Source: Rheinheimera sp. SA_1
Lineage (GTDB): Bacteria; Pseudomonadota; Gammaproteobacteria; Enterobacterales; Alteromonadaceae
Assembly: GCF_001669775.1 (NCBI RefSeq)
Contig: NZ_LXWK01000016.1
Location: 372,001 to 436,000 of the forward strand
Direction of reading: 5' to 3'
DNA length: 64,000 nucleotides
The stretch's first letter is position 1. Every line of letters begins with the position of its first letter. Positions 19,847 to 28,995 of the stretch are shown here, piece after piece. The notes under the pieces were generated by a model. The model was not told the DNA's origin and did not search any database. It worked only from the letters and a program-made list of their open reading frames with translations. Made by a program: the position numbers and the translations under genes.

Positions 19847-21598
19847 TTAAAGCCCAAGTGCCTGACCTTCACGGCGAGGATCGGCGCCTCCCTGCCAGCC
19901 AGTGGCCGACTTTTTGATCAGGTGTAATCCACTATTCAGTTCAACCATTTTGGCCTGATATCCTAATTCCTGCATTTTTGGTAATAATGCTTCAAGATCA
20001 GTCCCCTGCTCCAGCGCCAAAAAATCGTTGCGGTGGGTCACTTTCGGTAAATCTGCCGCTTGCTGCGGGTCTAGTTGCCAGTCAATCATGGCCACCAGCG
20101 CTTGGGCCACGTAGTTAATGATCCGGCTGCCACCTGGCGATCCGGCCAGCATCACCAACTCGCCTTGTTGATTAAACACCATCATCGGCGCCATAGAAGA
20201 TCGTGGACGTTTGTTCGCTTCGACCCGATTTGCAACTAACAAATTATTTACACTGGCCTCCAGCGAAAAATCCGTCAGTTGATTATTCAGCAAATAACCA
20301 TTGACCCACAAACCGGATCCAAAAGCATTTTCAATGCTGGTCGTCACACTGACCGCGTTGCCTTTGGCGTCAACAATGGAAAAATGACTGGTGTTTTCAA
20401 ACTCAACCGCTTGTGAACTACTGAGCGCAGTAGCACCTTCCGGCTCACCTGATAACACATGTTGGGCATCCTGTGCTCCAATAAGCGCGGCACGTTTTCG
20501 CAAATAATCACCGGACAGCAATCCTTCTACCGGTACCTTGGTAAAGGCCGGATCTCCGATAAACCGCTCGCGATCAGCAAAGGCCAGCCGGCTGGCCTGC
20601 GCAAATAAATGCAACGCTTTTGCCGAATTCACTGGCATTGCAGCAATATCATATTGCTCCAACATCCCAAGAATTTGTAGCACAGCAAGGCTGCCGGAAC
20701 TTGGTGGTGCCATTCCGCACACATTAAGCTTGCGGTAACTCTGACAAATCGGTGTCCGTTCAATTGACTTGTAGCCGGACAAATCGGCAGCACTCAGGTG
20801 GCCCGGATTCACCGCTGCCAGATTCACGGTCGCGATTAAAGCTTTCGCATTGTCACCCAGATAAAATGCCGTGGGTCCCTGGCTGGCGATTTTTTTCAGC
20901 AGTGCCGCATAAGCAGGGTTTTTGAGCAGATGACCAGCTGGCAGTGGCTTACCCTTTGGGTAAAAATAATCTTTGGACGCGGCGAAGCGTGATAAACCGC
21001 CGTCCTGATACAGGAAAAGCAATTTTGCCAGACGTGGTGAAACGACAAAGCCTTGCTCCGCCGTTTGAATGGCCGGTGCAAACAATTGCGCCCAGGGTAA
21101 TTTGCCCCAACGCTGATGCGCATCAAAAAGTGCCCGAATGACCCCAGGACTGCCGACTGATTTGCCACCCACATAAGCCGATCTCCAGTCCAGTGTTTTG
21201 CCGTCGACTTTAAACCAGTCCGGATGCGCTGCCGCTGGAGCGGTTTCGCGGCCGTCGATGGTCTGCAGTTTTTTCTGCGACTGATCAAAGTGCAGCATAA
21301 ACAAACCACCACCGATGCCGGAGCTTTGTGGTTCGACTAAACCCAACATTAACTGTACGGCGATGGCAGCATCGGTGGCACTGCCGCCTGCAGCAAGGAT
21401 TTGTTGTCCGGCCTTCGTTGCCAGTGGATTAGCGCTGACAACCATCGCGCTGGTACTGTCAACCCGGACTTTTTGTGATATTCCGGTCGCGGCTTCCGGA
21501 TCTGTCGCTTTATTACTGGACGGTGCTGATAAAACTGATGAAGAAAAAACTAAGGCAAAACAACAACTCAGGTTCATCAACGGTACTAAAAACTTCAT
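19847..21598 (-). CDS. ggt: Gamma-glutamyltransferase
   Basis: This 583-residue periplasmic Ntn hydrolase degrades glutathione or transfers its gamma-glutamyl group. It is made as a proenzyme that cleaves itself before the nucleophilic Thr403 (NTSHFSIVD) into large and small subunits. A signal peptide covers residues 1-25 (to VLSA). Other family motifs are SGIGGGLFMLHF, DGRETAP, DRERFIGDP and a GSPGGSRI substrate loop. The ATG at 21598 is preferred because it places the signal peptide at the N-terminus. The open frame reaches back to 21634. Confidence 0.93.
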   Translation of the reverse strand: MKFLVPLMNLSCCFALVFSSSVLSAPSSNKATDPEAATGISQKVRVDSTSAMVVSANPLATKAGQQILAAGGSATDAAIAVQLMLGLVEPQSSGIGGGLFMLHFDQSQKKLQTIDGRETAPAAAHPDWFKVDGKTLDWRSAYVGGKSVGSPGVIRALFDAHQRWGKLPWAQLFAPAIQTAEQGFVVSPRLAKLLFLYQDGGLSRFAASKDYFYPKGKPLPAGHLLKNPAYAALLKKIASQGPTAFYLGDNAKALIATVNLAAVNPGHLSAADLSGYKSIERTPICQSYRKLNVCGMAPPSSGSLAVLQILGMLEQYDIAAMPVNSAKALHLFAQASRLAFADRERFIGDPAFTKVPVEGLLSGDYLRKRAALIGAQDAQHVLSGEPEGATALSSSQAVEFENTSHFSIVDAKGNAVSVTTSIENAFGSGLWVNGYLLNNQLTDFSLEASVNNLLVANRVEANKRPRSSMAPMMVFNQQGELVMLAGSPGGSRIINYVAQALVAMIDWQLDPQQAADLPKVTHRNDFLALEQGTDLEALLPKMQELGYQAKMVELNSGLHLIKKSATGWQGGADPRREGQALGL

Positions 21599-21752
21599 GG
21601 GTGTTCCAATCTTTTCGCAAGAAGGGACAACCATAACTTATCTGTCGCAAACAGATCAATGCCAGCTAAAAATAAGTTAAGATAAGACTGATACAGAAAC
21701 ATTTTTTTGTTATTCCTTTTGCAATCGATTACCGAAAGAGATCCAAATCTTG

Positions 21753-22358
21753 ATGCATGATCGCCTCTCCAAATTACCCGTTGCCGGCTTATCGTTAGCA
21801 GTTTTTTTAATTGTCCTGCATCTGTTGCGACAGGAACTAACGCCGTGGCTGGAGTTTGACCGTAGTGCCATATATCAAGGGCAATGGTGGCGGATTGTGA
21901 CTGGTCATTTTATGCATACCAACACCTGGCACTTAGTGATGAATCTGGGTGGGCTGTTACTCATCATGTTGTTACACGGCATGTATTACCGGCCGTTACA
22001 ACTGGTGGTAAATTTACTGCTGGGTTGTGTGTTGATTGGGTTAGCTTTGTTGTTCTGGAGCCCACAAATTAGTATCTATGTTGGCTTATCTGGATGGTTA
22101 CATGCGTTATTGGTCTGTGGTTGTTGTATTGATATTCAGCGCCAATGGAGCAGCGGCTGGTTAATTTTAGCCGCAGTGTTTGGTAAAGTGATTTGGGAAC
22201 AATGGCAAGGCGCCAGTCAGGATGTGGTGACGTTGATTGATGCTGAAGTGGCTACCGATGCGCATATCTATGGTGCGGTGATTGGTCTGTTGCTGTATGC
22301 CACTTCGTTGTTTGTCCGGCGATTTGCCGAAGCTGGTGAACAAGCACCAGCGGGCTAA
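21753..22358 (+). CDS. rrtA: Rhombosortase (rhomboid-family intramembrane serine protease)
   Basis: This 201-residue rhomboid-like protein has about six membrane segments. It carries the rhombosortase pattern: GHFMHTNTWHLVMN at residues 51-64, Ser113 in GLSGWLHA, and His171 in DAHIYGA as the second catalytic residue. The family processes exported proteins that end in a GlyGly-CTERM tail. No protein in this window has such a tail, so substrates must be elsewhere. The ATG at 21753 follows a possible TTG at 21750. It is divergent from ggt and convergent with a pseudouridine synthase. Confidence 0.88.
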   Translation: MHDRLSKLPVAGLSLAVFLIVLHLLRQELTPWLEFDRSAIYQGQWWRIVTGHFMHTNTWHLVMNLGGLLLIMLLHGMYYRPLQLVVNLLLGCVLIGLALLFWSPQISIYVGLSGWLHALLVCGCCIDIQRQWSSGWLILAAVFGKVIWEQWQGASQDVVTLIDAEVATDAHIYGAVIGLLLYATSLFVRRFAEAGEQAPAG

Positions 22359-22389
22359 GCTTTAGCCGTCAATCGCACTGCAAAAACCG

Positions 22390-23064
22390 CTAAAAAGGAG
22401 CTGCAGCGGTAAACTGCAGCAACTTACCGCTCACCGGATGGCAAAACTCAATACTTGCCGCATGCAAACAAAGCCTTGGGCTTTGCGCCTGATTTTTTGC
22501 ATCACCATATAATGTATCACCAATGATCGGGTGACCCAGACTTAACAGGTGCACCCGCAACTGATGCGAGCGCCCGGTCACCGGGCTTAAGAGCAGGCGG
22601 CTGAGATCGTGGCTACTGTCGTAGCTTATCAGCTCATAATGGGTTAACGATGGTTTACCCTGCTGCTGGCAAATTTTATACAGCGGCCGACGCGCTGGAT
22701 CTGCTGCTATCGGCAAATCAATACTGCCACTGGCGGGGTCAACTTCGCCCTGTACCAACGCCTGGTATTGTTTGTGAACAGTGCGGGCCTGAAATTGTTT
22801 GCTGATATTCGATAATGCAGCTTTGGTCAGCGGCAAAATCACCAGCCCTGACGTATCATAGTCAAGCCGGTGCACCACTTGTGCCGTTGGGAATTGTTGT
22901 TGCACCCGACTGACCAGACAGTCAAAATTGGCCGGGTGGCGACCTGGTACGGTAAGTAACATCGCTGGTTTATTCACGACCAACAGCTGATCATCCTGAT
23001 AGATCAGTTGCCAGGGTTCCAAGGTTGGGGTCAGTATTTTTAACGCTTCAATCAAATCAGTCAC
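22390..23064 (-). CDS. RluA-family RNA pseudouridine synthase (paralogue 1)
   Basis: The 224-residue enzyme is a minimal RluA-type pseudouridine synthase without an S4 domain. The catalytic Asp is in VHRLDYDTSG (near residue 67). LLVVNKPAMLLTVPGR and GRSHQLRVHLLSLGHPIIGD are conserved RluA motifs. E. coli RluA (219 residues) modifies 23S rRNA U746 and some tRNAs, and this protein is the same size. A second paralogue, read in the opposite direction, starts 165 bases upstream. Which of the two is the functional RluA cannot be decided by eye. Confidence 0.85.
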   Translation of the reverse strand: MTDLIEALKILTPTLEPWQLIYQDDQLLVVNKPAMLLTVPGRHPANFDCLVSRVQQQFPTAQVVHRLDYDTSGLVILPLTKAALSNISKQFQARTVHKQYQALVQGEVDPASGSIDLPIAADPARRPLYKICQQQGKPSLTHYELISYDSSHDLSRLLLSPVTGRSHQLRVHLLSLGHPIIGDTLYGDAKNQAQSPRLCLHAASIEFCHPVSGKLLQFTAAAPF

Positions 23065-23228
23065 AAATATCGCCAGTCAGAGAGATGCTGCGGTAGACAG
23101 CTGAAGAAAAGCGTATTATGCCAGAGCGCCAGGGCTGCGCCTATCCTCACCTGCTCTTGCCAGGCTTTAACTAGTGAGGCAACTTATAAGCGCCCAACAG
23201 GTTTTTCTCAATTCAACACAAGTACTTT

Positions 23229-23975
23229 ATGACCAACGACAATTTTAACTATCAACCCCCAGTCACCAATCTTGAAATTGTTTTTCAGGACAAAGATCTG
23301 CTGGTAGTAAACAAACCCAGTGGGCTGCTGACCAATCCGGGCAAAGGTGAACATCTGGCAGATTGTTTGCTGACGCGGGTGCAAGCACAGTTTCCGACGG
23401 CATTATTAGTGCACCGACTGGATTTATCGACCTCAGGTTTGGTGGTGTTTGCACTGCGGCGTAAAGCCGAAGCTGCACTAAAACAGCAGTTTGCCGAACG
23501 GTTGGTGCATAAAACTTATCTTGCCAGAGTCTGGCGGCAACCGGACCCTGTTGCAGCGGAAATCAATCTACCACTGATTGCAGACTTAACAGCCCCTCCA
23601 CGCAATAAAGTCTGTTTTGCTCAAGGTAAAGCCGCCCTGACCCGCTATCAATGTTTGACGGATGCTGATGAACATGCGCTGGTGGCGCTGTTCCCAGTGA
23701 CAGGCCGAGCCCATCAGTTGCGGGTGCATTTACAAAGTATTGGCCATCCGATCCTGGGTGATGCTTTGTATGCGCATAGCGAAGCTCTGGCGGCAGCGCC
23801 AAGGTTATTATTGCACGCGATGGTGCTGGAGTTAAATCAGCCTTATTCCGGCGAGCGTTTGCGTTTTGTAGCACCGCCTGAGCCGGGTGCATTTGGCATC
23901 ACCGCGCAGCTGGCCGCAGCATTGTTGCAACTGCAACAGCCGGTAGAGCCAAACAATACTCAAAAGAAAGGGTAA
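23229..23975 (+). CDS. RluA-family RNA pseudouridine synthase (paralogue 2)
   Basis: The 248-residue enzyme has the same minimal RluA architecture: LLVVNKPSGLLTNPGK, catalytic Asp in VHRLDLSTSG (near residue 80), and GRAHQLRVHLQSIGHPILGD. Its N-terminus (FNYQPPVTN) and the LLLHA segment are close to E. coli RluA. It has about 20 extra C-terminal residues rich in Gln. It is divergent from paralogue 1 and about as similar to RluA, so the pair may be an old duplication with separate RNA targets (inference). Confidence 0.85.
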   Translation: MTNDNFNYQPPVTNLEIVFQDKDLLVVNKPSGLLTNPGKGEHLADCLLTRVQAQFPTALLVHRLDLSTSGLVVFALRRKAEAALKQQFAERLVHKTYLARVWRQPDPVAAEINLPLIADLTAPPRNKVCFAQGKAALTRYQCLTDADEHALVALFPVTGRAHQLRVHLQSIGHPILGDALYAHSEALAAAPRLLLHAMVLELNQPYSGERLRFVAPPEPGAFGITAQLAAALLQLQQPVEPNNTQKKG

Positions 23976-23993
23976 TAAATACTGGTACTTAGC

Positions 23994-24028
23994 AAAAAAA
24001 AATGCCAGTCACTTTCGTCACTGGCATT
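23994..24028 (-). terminator. Intrinsic terminator after the large S9 peptidase
   Basis: On the minus strand a perfect 9-bp stem (AATGCCAGT/ACTGGCATT) with a 10-base loop is followed by a run of nine Ts. It ends the gene that stops at 24059. On the plus strand no T-run follows, so it is mainly one-directional. Confidence 0.8.
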
Positions 24029-24058
24029 AGCGTCACTTTAGTTTTTTAACACGACAAC

Positions 24059-26527
24059 TTACAGCTCACGTTCAAACAATTTATAAATCCGGCGATATTC
24101 ATCCAACCAGCTGCTTGGTTGGCGGAAACCATGAGGTTCAACCGGGAAAATCGCGGTTTCAAAGGTATTTTTTTCCTGCTCAATCAAGCGTTGGACCACC
24201 CGCACTGTATCCTGGAAAAACACATTGTCATCCACCATCGGCGCGTTAATCAACAGCTGGTTTTTCAGACCTTCGGTGAAATAAATCGGTGAACTGCGCT
24301 CGTAAGCAATAGGATCCACATCTGGTGTATTCAGAATATTGGACGTATACGGCTGATTGTAATAAGCCCAGTCGCCGACCGGACGTAACGCAGAACCGGC
24401 TTTAAACAGATCTGGCTGGGTAAACATCGCCATAAAAGTCATAAAACCACCATAAGAGCCGCCATAAGTACCAACACGTGCGACATCAACGTTGGTGTTG
24501 TCGACCAGCCATTTCACCCCGTCCATCAAATCCTGAGTTTCAGGGGTACCCATCTGGCGGTAAATGGCGGTGCGCCAGTCACGGCCATACCCTTTTGATG
24601 CCCGGTAATCCATATCCAGCACCACATAACCTTGTTGGGTCAGAATTTGATGGAAAAAGAATTCACGGAAATAATTCGACCAACCTAAATCACTGTTTTG
24701 TAAATAACCAGCACCGTGGTTAAAAATCACCGCCCGGCGCTTTTCACCCTGTAGATAATCTTTTGGCAGGTAAAGTTTCGCAAACACCGGCTGCTCACCA
24801 TGGCTCGACGGCACTGCAATTACTTTCGGTGCCTGTAATGCCATCGCTGTCAGCTGTTCTGAAACAGTGTAAGTTAAGCGTTTTAACACACTGCCGCTTT
24901 GGTTTGCCATCACATACAGCTCTTCTGGCATTACTGAGGTTGAATAACGCACCAGCAACTGACTTTCATCCGGAGACAAATCAAAACTCAGATTGCCGGT
25001 CAAAGCTGTTAGTTGCTGGATTTTTTCAGCCGCTAAGTCCAGTTTATAAACGTTGTAAATGCCCGGATGTGTTGGGTTGGCGCGATAATAAATAGCTGTG
25101 CCTGCACGATTTAGCTTTGGCTGACTGACTTCAAAAGTGCCGCTGGTCAACTTTTTCGCTTTGCCGTTTAATGCTTTGACATACAGGTGCGAATAACCAC
25201 TTTCTTCGGATAAAAAGTACAGGTTAGCGCCTTGGTTATACCAACCAAAATTATTGAAATCGTAGTTGATCCAGGCATCGTCGTGTAAGCGGTGTTGATT
25301 GACCAGTTTGTTGCTTTCAAAATCAACAGTCGCCAGCCACCGGTCTTTGTTGTCCCAGGCTTTTAGCATCACCGCCACTTGTGAACCACTTTGATCCCAG
25401 CGCATGGCCGACTGATCCCAGCTCCAGTCATTCAGTAATGAAATGTCACGTGCTGCTTTTTTCGAACTGTACGATTTGCCCTGACGTTTGGCATTTTCAG
25501 CTTTTACTGACGCCAGTACATCTTCGTCAAAGCCTGGTAAGGATTCATAACTGAGCGGAAATTGCTTGTTGTGCAGCACATCAACCAGCACCAGTTTATG
25601 CGGCTGTGGTTTTTGATCATGGACCCGGGCACGTACAGGCTGTGCGGCAATATCACCGGTCGCGGTAATATAATTTGGCATGATGTCTTTGCTGTTACGC
25701 TCATTTTTGCCAGCTAATGCCACCAAAATTTTATCGCCTTTGGGTGACAAACTGGCACTGTCAATGGAGACGTCTTTACCCAGATAAACCGGGGCTGGCG
25801 CTAATACATCACTTTGCTGCTGAATTAGTTGTTGCTGGTTAAACGCATCGGTCGCGTTTTTGTGTTCCAGCGCAATGAACTGAATTAATTTGTGCTGTTC
25901 TTTTGCCAGATAACTGTCCGGGATGGCCGGTGCTTTAGGTTCTGCTTCCGCTTTCAGACTGGCCAGCAAAGATAATTCACCGCTTTGTAAATTCAGACCA
26001 TAAAAATCCCAGTCCTGCCGCCAGCTCAAACGGCCATCGGTTAAAAACATCACATCCATTTGTTGCTGGCGGTTGCGGGTTAACTGACTGATTTTGCCGG
26101 AAACAACTTCTTTGACGAACACCTGACCTTCAAAGGTCCAGGCGACAAATTTTCCGTCATTGGAAAAACGTTGATCTGCAGCACCAATATTATCCAGCTC
26201 ATTTAATGCAACCTGTTGACCATTGTCTGTGGCGACTAAAGGCCGGGCAAACCAATCACGCAGTTCAGCGCCTTGTTGTTTACGCTGGTAGTAAATGCTC
26301 TGGCTGTCGGCTGACCAATAAGCGGCCTCCGGCTGACGACCCAACCAATCCGGGTGCGCCATGGCTTGTTCCATCGTCATCGGCTTGTTGCCGTTCGTGG
26401 CGGCCTGAATTTGTACCGGGTTCAGTTGATAACTTTGCGGCTCTTTCGCCTGAGTGGAAAAACTGGCACCAGCCAGCAAAATTGCGCTGAGCGTGACAGC
26501 CAGCAAAGGTTTGGAGAATTGTGTCAT
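24059..26527 (-). CDS. Secreted S9 family peptidase, DPP-IV-like
   Basis: This 822-residue protein has a signal peptide (cleavage after about residue 27, STQA), a long beta-propeller and a C-terminal hydrolase domain. Ser691 in GGSYGGFM is the nucleophile and His799 in VEPHGF the base. The acid is probably Asp766 in MVDDNVFF. The usual HG before this acid motif is replaced by AP (NAPMVDDNV), which is unusual. Length and N-terminal DPP-IV-like region suggest a periplasmic dipeptidyl peptidase releasing dipeptides from longer peptides, but specificity is inferred. It stands as a single gene. Confidence 0.88.
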   Translation of the reverse strand: MTQFSKPLLAVTLSAILLAGASFSTQAKEPQSYQLNPVQIQAATNGNKPMTMEQAMAHPDWLGRQPEAAYWSADSQSIYYQRKQQGAELRDWFARPLVATDNGQQVALNELDNIGAADQRFSNDGKFVAWTFEGQVFVKEVVSGKISQLTRNRQQQMDVMFLTDGRLSWRQDWDFYGLNLQSGELSLLASLKAEAEPKAPAIPDSYLAKEQHKLIQFIALEHKNATDAFNQQQLIQQQSDVLAPAPVYLGKDVSIDSASLSPKGDKILVALAGKNERNSKDIMPNYITATGDIAAQPVRARVHDQKPQPHKLVLVDVLHNKQFPLSYESLPGFDEDVLASVKAENAKRQGKSYSSKKAARDISLLNDWSWDQSAMRWDQSGSQVAVMLKAWDNKDRWLATVDFESNKLVNQHRLHDDAWINYDFNNFGWYNQGANLYFLSEESGYSHLYVKALNGKAKKLTSGTFEVSQPKLNRAGTAIYYRANPTHPGIYNVYKLDLAAEKIQQLTALTGNLSFDLSPDESQLLVRYSTSVMPEELYVMANQSGSVLKRLTYTVSEQLTAMALQAPKVIAVPSSHGEQPVFAKLYLPKDYLQGEKRRAVIFNHGAGYLQNSDLGWSNYFREFFFHQILTQQGYVVLDMDYRASKGYGRDWRTAIYRQMGTPETQDLMDGVKWLVDNTNVDVARVGTYGGSYGGFMTFMAMFTQPDLFKAGSALRPVGDWAYYNQPYTSNILNTPDVDPIAYERSSPIYFTEGLKNQLLINAPMVDDNVFFQDTVRVVQRLIEQEKNTFETAIFPVEPHGFRQPSSWLDEYRRIYKLFEREL

Positions 26528-26708
26528 CTGGATTTTTTTCTATGTGATCTGGACTAGGGTGCCTCTCTTATACAAAGGTCCGTCCGGAAATTCAACCATC
26601 TGCGGCTGTTAGCTGAGTTCGCAGGATAAAGGGCTGCGGTTATTGCTTGTCAGGCAACTACATAGGACCTGATCAACATGACACCATGATTTTTGCGCTA
26701 AACAATAT

Positions 26709-26768
26709 AAAAAAACCGCAACCAACGGCCGTACAGCATTGAAATCTGCCAGGCCAAGGTTGCGGTTT
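26709..26768 (-). terminator. Long-stem terminator after azoR
   Basis: On the minus strand an 11-bp stem (AAACCGCAACC/GGTTGCGGTTT) is followed by seven Ts. The arms are 34 bases apart, and a further GGCC/GGCC pairing inside can extend the stem. It lies 49 bases past the azoR stop. Confidence 0.7.
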
Positions 26769-26816
26769 GCAGGAACTCAGTGTCAGCCAGGTAGCTGACA
26801 AGGGTGAGATGGTGGA

Positions 26817-27422
26817 TTAAGCCGCCAGTTGCGAGGTTAAATCGCCAATTTGGGCTTTAGCGGCGCTTAAAGCAGCTTGTGCTGATTCAGCTCCCATATT
26901 TAAACCTTCGGCATAAACAAAATGCAGGTTTTTCAGGCCGATAAAGTTAAAAAATGCTTTTAAAAATGGCGTTTGGCTATCGTGTGGCAGATCTTTGTAA
27001 ATGCCGCCACGGGTTGCAAAAAACACAACCGGTTTATCCGCCAACAAACCAACCGGACCGGTTTCGGTGTATTTAAAGGTAATACCAGCGCGGGCGATGC
27101 GGTCAAACCACGCTTTCAGCTGACTTGGTACACCAAAATTGTACATTGGCACGCCAACCAGAATCACATCGGCAGCTTGCACCTGAGCGATGCTCAAATC
27201 AGACAAAGCGGCAATTTCAGCTTGTTCAGGTGTACGGTCGTTGGCTGGTGTCATCCAGGCAGCGATTTCACTCATCGCCAGATGTGGCAACTGTTGCTGG
27301 TTTAAATCCAGACGGGTCACAGTCGCTTCGCTCGTTAAGGCTTGTAAAAAGTTTTCAATTAATTGATTTGACTGGCCTTGTTCGCCGCTGATTGAGCTAT
27401 TTACGATTAAGATGTTTTTCAT
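26817..27422 (-). CDS. azoR: FMN-dependent NADH-azoreductase
   Basis: This 201-residue flavodoxin-like protein belongs to the AzoR (AcpD) family, which uses FMN and NADH to reduce quinones and azo compounds and helps resist thiol-reactive electrophiles. Motifs include ILIVNSSISGEQGQSNQL for FMN phosphate binding, VPMYNFGVPSQLKAWFDRI (residues about 94-112) and FFATRGGIY. Length equals E. coli AzoR (201). AAAGGA lies 9 bases before the ATG. It is divergent from the sigma/anti-sigma pair, with about 195 bases between starts. Confidence 0.92.
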   Translation of the reverse strand: MKNILIVNSSISGEQGQSNQLIENFLQALTSEATVTRLDLNQQQLPHLAMSEIAAWMTPANDRTPEQAEIAALSDLSIAQVQAADVILVGVPMYNFGVPSQLKAWFDRIARAGITFKYTETGPVGLLADKPVVFFATRGGIYKDLPHDSQTPFLKAFFNFIGLKNLHFVYAEGLNMGAESAQAALSAAKAQIGDLTSQLAA

Positions 27423-27529
27423 GGTGGTTGTTCCTTTGGTTAAGTCCGACCACTATAAATCCTATTAAAACGAATATATATCGCATTAAATTGCCGATAT
27501 CATTCTATTTTTTTCATCTAACGAAATTC

Positions 27530-27559
27530 AGATCCAAGCCTGAAGTCGCCGCGTATAAG
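27530..27559 (+). promoter_or_regulatory. Candidate ECF11 (RpoE/ChrR-type) autoregulatory promoter
   Basis: AGATCC at 27530-27535, 18 bases, then TATAAG at 27554-27559, with CG just before the -10. This closely fits the TGATCC-N18-TAAGA pattern I recall for Rhodobacter RpoE promoters. It lies 59 bases upstream of the sigma-factor start, as expected for autoregulation. Confidence 0.6.
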
Positions 27560-27617
27560 TCTACATTGCAATTCGCACCGGCTTGCCGCAGTAAGTAACG
27601 GCTAAGGGAAAGATAAA

Positions 27618-28277
27618 ATGTTGGATAGATGTGGCTTAACCAGTCATCATGCTGTGGAATTTTCCCGCCAAGGTAGCTCGATGATAGCTCAGCAAGATCC
27701 CTCCCCAAGCATAGAGCTGGGACAATGGGAAGAAGCACTTAACGTGATTGCGGTACATCGCGATAAAAAGATGTATGCGGAACTGTTCAAATATTTTGCA
27801 CCAAGACTCCGAGCTTTTGGCATCAAGATGTTCGGCAACGAACAACAGGCAATGGAAATGGTGCAGGACACCATGCTCAATGTCTGGCAAAAAGCTGCAT
27901 TGTTTGATGCCAGCCGCGGTTGTGCTTCCACCTGGATTTTTACCATAGCGCGCAACGTGCGTTTTGACATGCTGCGGAAAAAACAAAGCCGCAAAGATGA
28001 TATCAGCGCCGACGATTTATGGAGTGATGGCGATTATCCGGAGCAAGAAGGCAGCCATAGCCAACAATGGGACCTGTACCTGATCGCCGAAAAAATTGCA
28101 CCGCATTTTCATGCGTTACCACCGGCGCAACGGCTGGTGATGGAAAAAGTTTATCTTGATGAGCTATCCCATCAGGAAGTTTCAGAACAATTAAGTATCC
28201 CGCTTGGCACCGTTAAATCACGGATCCGGTTGGCGTTAGACAGATTAAGAGAGGCAATCGATGGCCCACGCAGTTAA
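27618..28277 (+). CDS. ECF sigma factor of the RpoE/ChrR (ECF11) type
   Basis: This 219-residue extracytoplasmic-function sigma factor has region 2 at LFKYFAPRLRAFGIKMFG to SRGCASTWIFTIARN and region 4 at LPPAQRLVMEKVY to IPLGTVKSRIRLALDRLR. It is close to Rhodobacter RpoE, which controls the singlet-oxygen response. The ATG at 27618 has AAGGG AAAG upstream. A second ATG at 27681 also has AAGG and would give 198 residues, nearer the family length, so the start is uncertain. The end overlaps the anti-sigma gene by 17 bases. A matching promoter lies upstream. Confidence 0.9.
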   Translation: MLDRCGLTSHHAVEFSRQGSSMIAQQDPSPSIELGQWEEALNVIAVHRDKKMYAELFKYFAPRLRAFGIKMFGNEQQAMEMVQDTMLNVWQKAALFDASRGCASTWIFTIARNVRFDMLRKKQSRKDDISADDLWSDGDYPEQEGSHSQQWDLYLIAEKIAPHFHALPPAQRLVMEKVYLDELSHQEVSEQLSIPLGTVKSRIRLALDRLREAIDGPRS

Positions 28278-28962
28278 ATTCCATCCCAGCCTGAGTTTGC
28301 TGGAACAATATACCGAAGGCACGCTTGCTGCTGAATTGTCGCTGGTGGTCGCAGCACATCTTGATTTTTGCCCGCATTGCCAGCAATTGCGCCATGATAT
28401 CGAAGCCGATATCGGTTGTCAGTTAGCCCAGCAGAGCGCCGCGAGTGCTGACGGTGAAGAGTGGCAACAGATGCTGCAGCAGATCCTGAGTCCGGACGCT
28501 GCCACAACAACCCAGGGCTCAGTTGAAACAGCGTCGAGCACAGAGTCCGAGACAGTCGCGACGCATATCGAGCAAGGGCAACATCGGATTGAAATCCCGC
28601 GCAGCTTGCAACGACTGGCGGCAAAGCGGAAAAAATGGTTACAACTGGGCGGCATCGCGACCGCAAAATTGCCATCAGGTGATGATAACCATCTGTCTTT
28701 GCTGTTGATTGAATCGAATACCGAAGTGCCGTTACATACACATAAAGGCTTGGAAATTACCTTGGTGCTGGCTGGTGAAATGGTTGACGAAATGGGTAAA
28801 TATGCCGCCGGCGATTTGATTATTAACACGCCTGATCATACCCATACCCCAAAAAATATCAGTCATGAACCCTGTTTGTGTTTGTCGGTGCTGACAGCGC
28901 CGCTAGAATTTAAACAAGGTCTGACGCGTTTGTTAAACCCGCTTCAGCGATTCTTTTACTAA
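28261..28962 (+). CDS. chrR: ChrR-type zinc anti-sigma factor with C-terminal cupin
   Basis: The 233-residue protein holds the sigma factor inactive until a signal such as singlet oxygen or peroxide. The N-terminal anti-sigma domain has the zinc motif His33-x3-Cys37-x2-Cys40 (HLDFCPHC), with a further His8. The C-terminal cupin has metal-type ligands in PLHTHKGLE and PDHTHTP. A poorly conserved linker rich in Ser, Thr and Glu (about 70-110) joins them. It overlaps the sigma gene, implying coupled, near-stoichiometric synthesis. This is the same arrangement as Rhodobacter rpoE-chrR. Confidence 0.92.
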   Translation: MAHAVKFHPSLSLLEQYTEGTLAAELSLVVAAHLDFCPHCQQLRHDIEADIGCQLAQQSAASADGEEWQQMLQQILSPDAATTTQGSVETASSTESETVATHIEQGQHRIEIPRSLQRLAAKRKKWLQLGGIATAKLPSGDDNHLSLLLIESNTEVPLHTHKGLEITLVLAGEMVDEMGKYAAGDLIINTPDHTHTPKNISHEPCLCLSVLTAPLEFKQGLTRLLNPLQRFFY

Positions 28963-28995
28963 ATATGTAAAGCTGAACTGGTAAAGCTAAAAAGC

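Noticed and set aside
27441-27457. GGTCGGAC-like core upstream of azoR that resembles a FadR half site
   Set aside because: Only one half fits and the flanks are not palindromic; FadR control of azoR would be unexpected.
28274-28741. 155-codon open frame on the minus strand across chrR
   Set aside because: It is antisense to the ChrR zinc and cupin motifs and has an unlikely composition rich in Ser, Arg and Cys.
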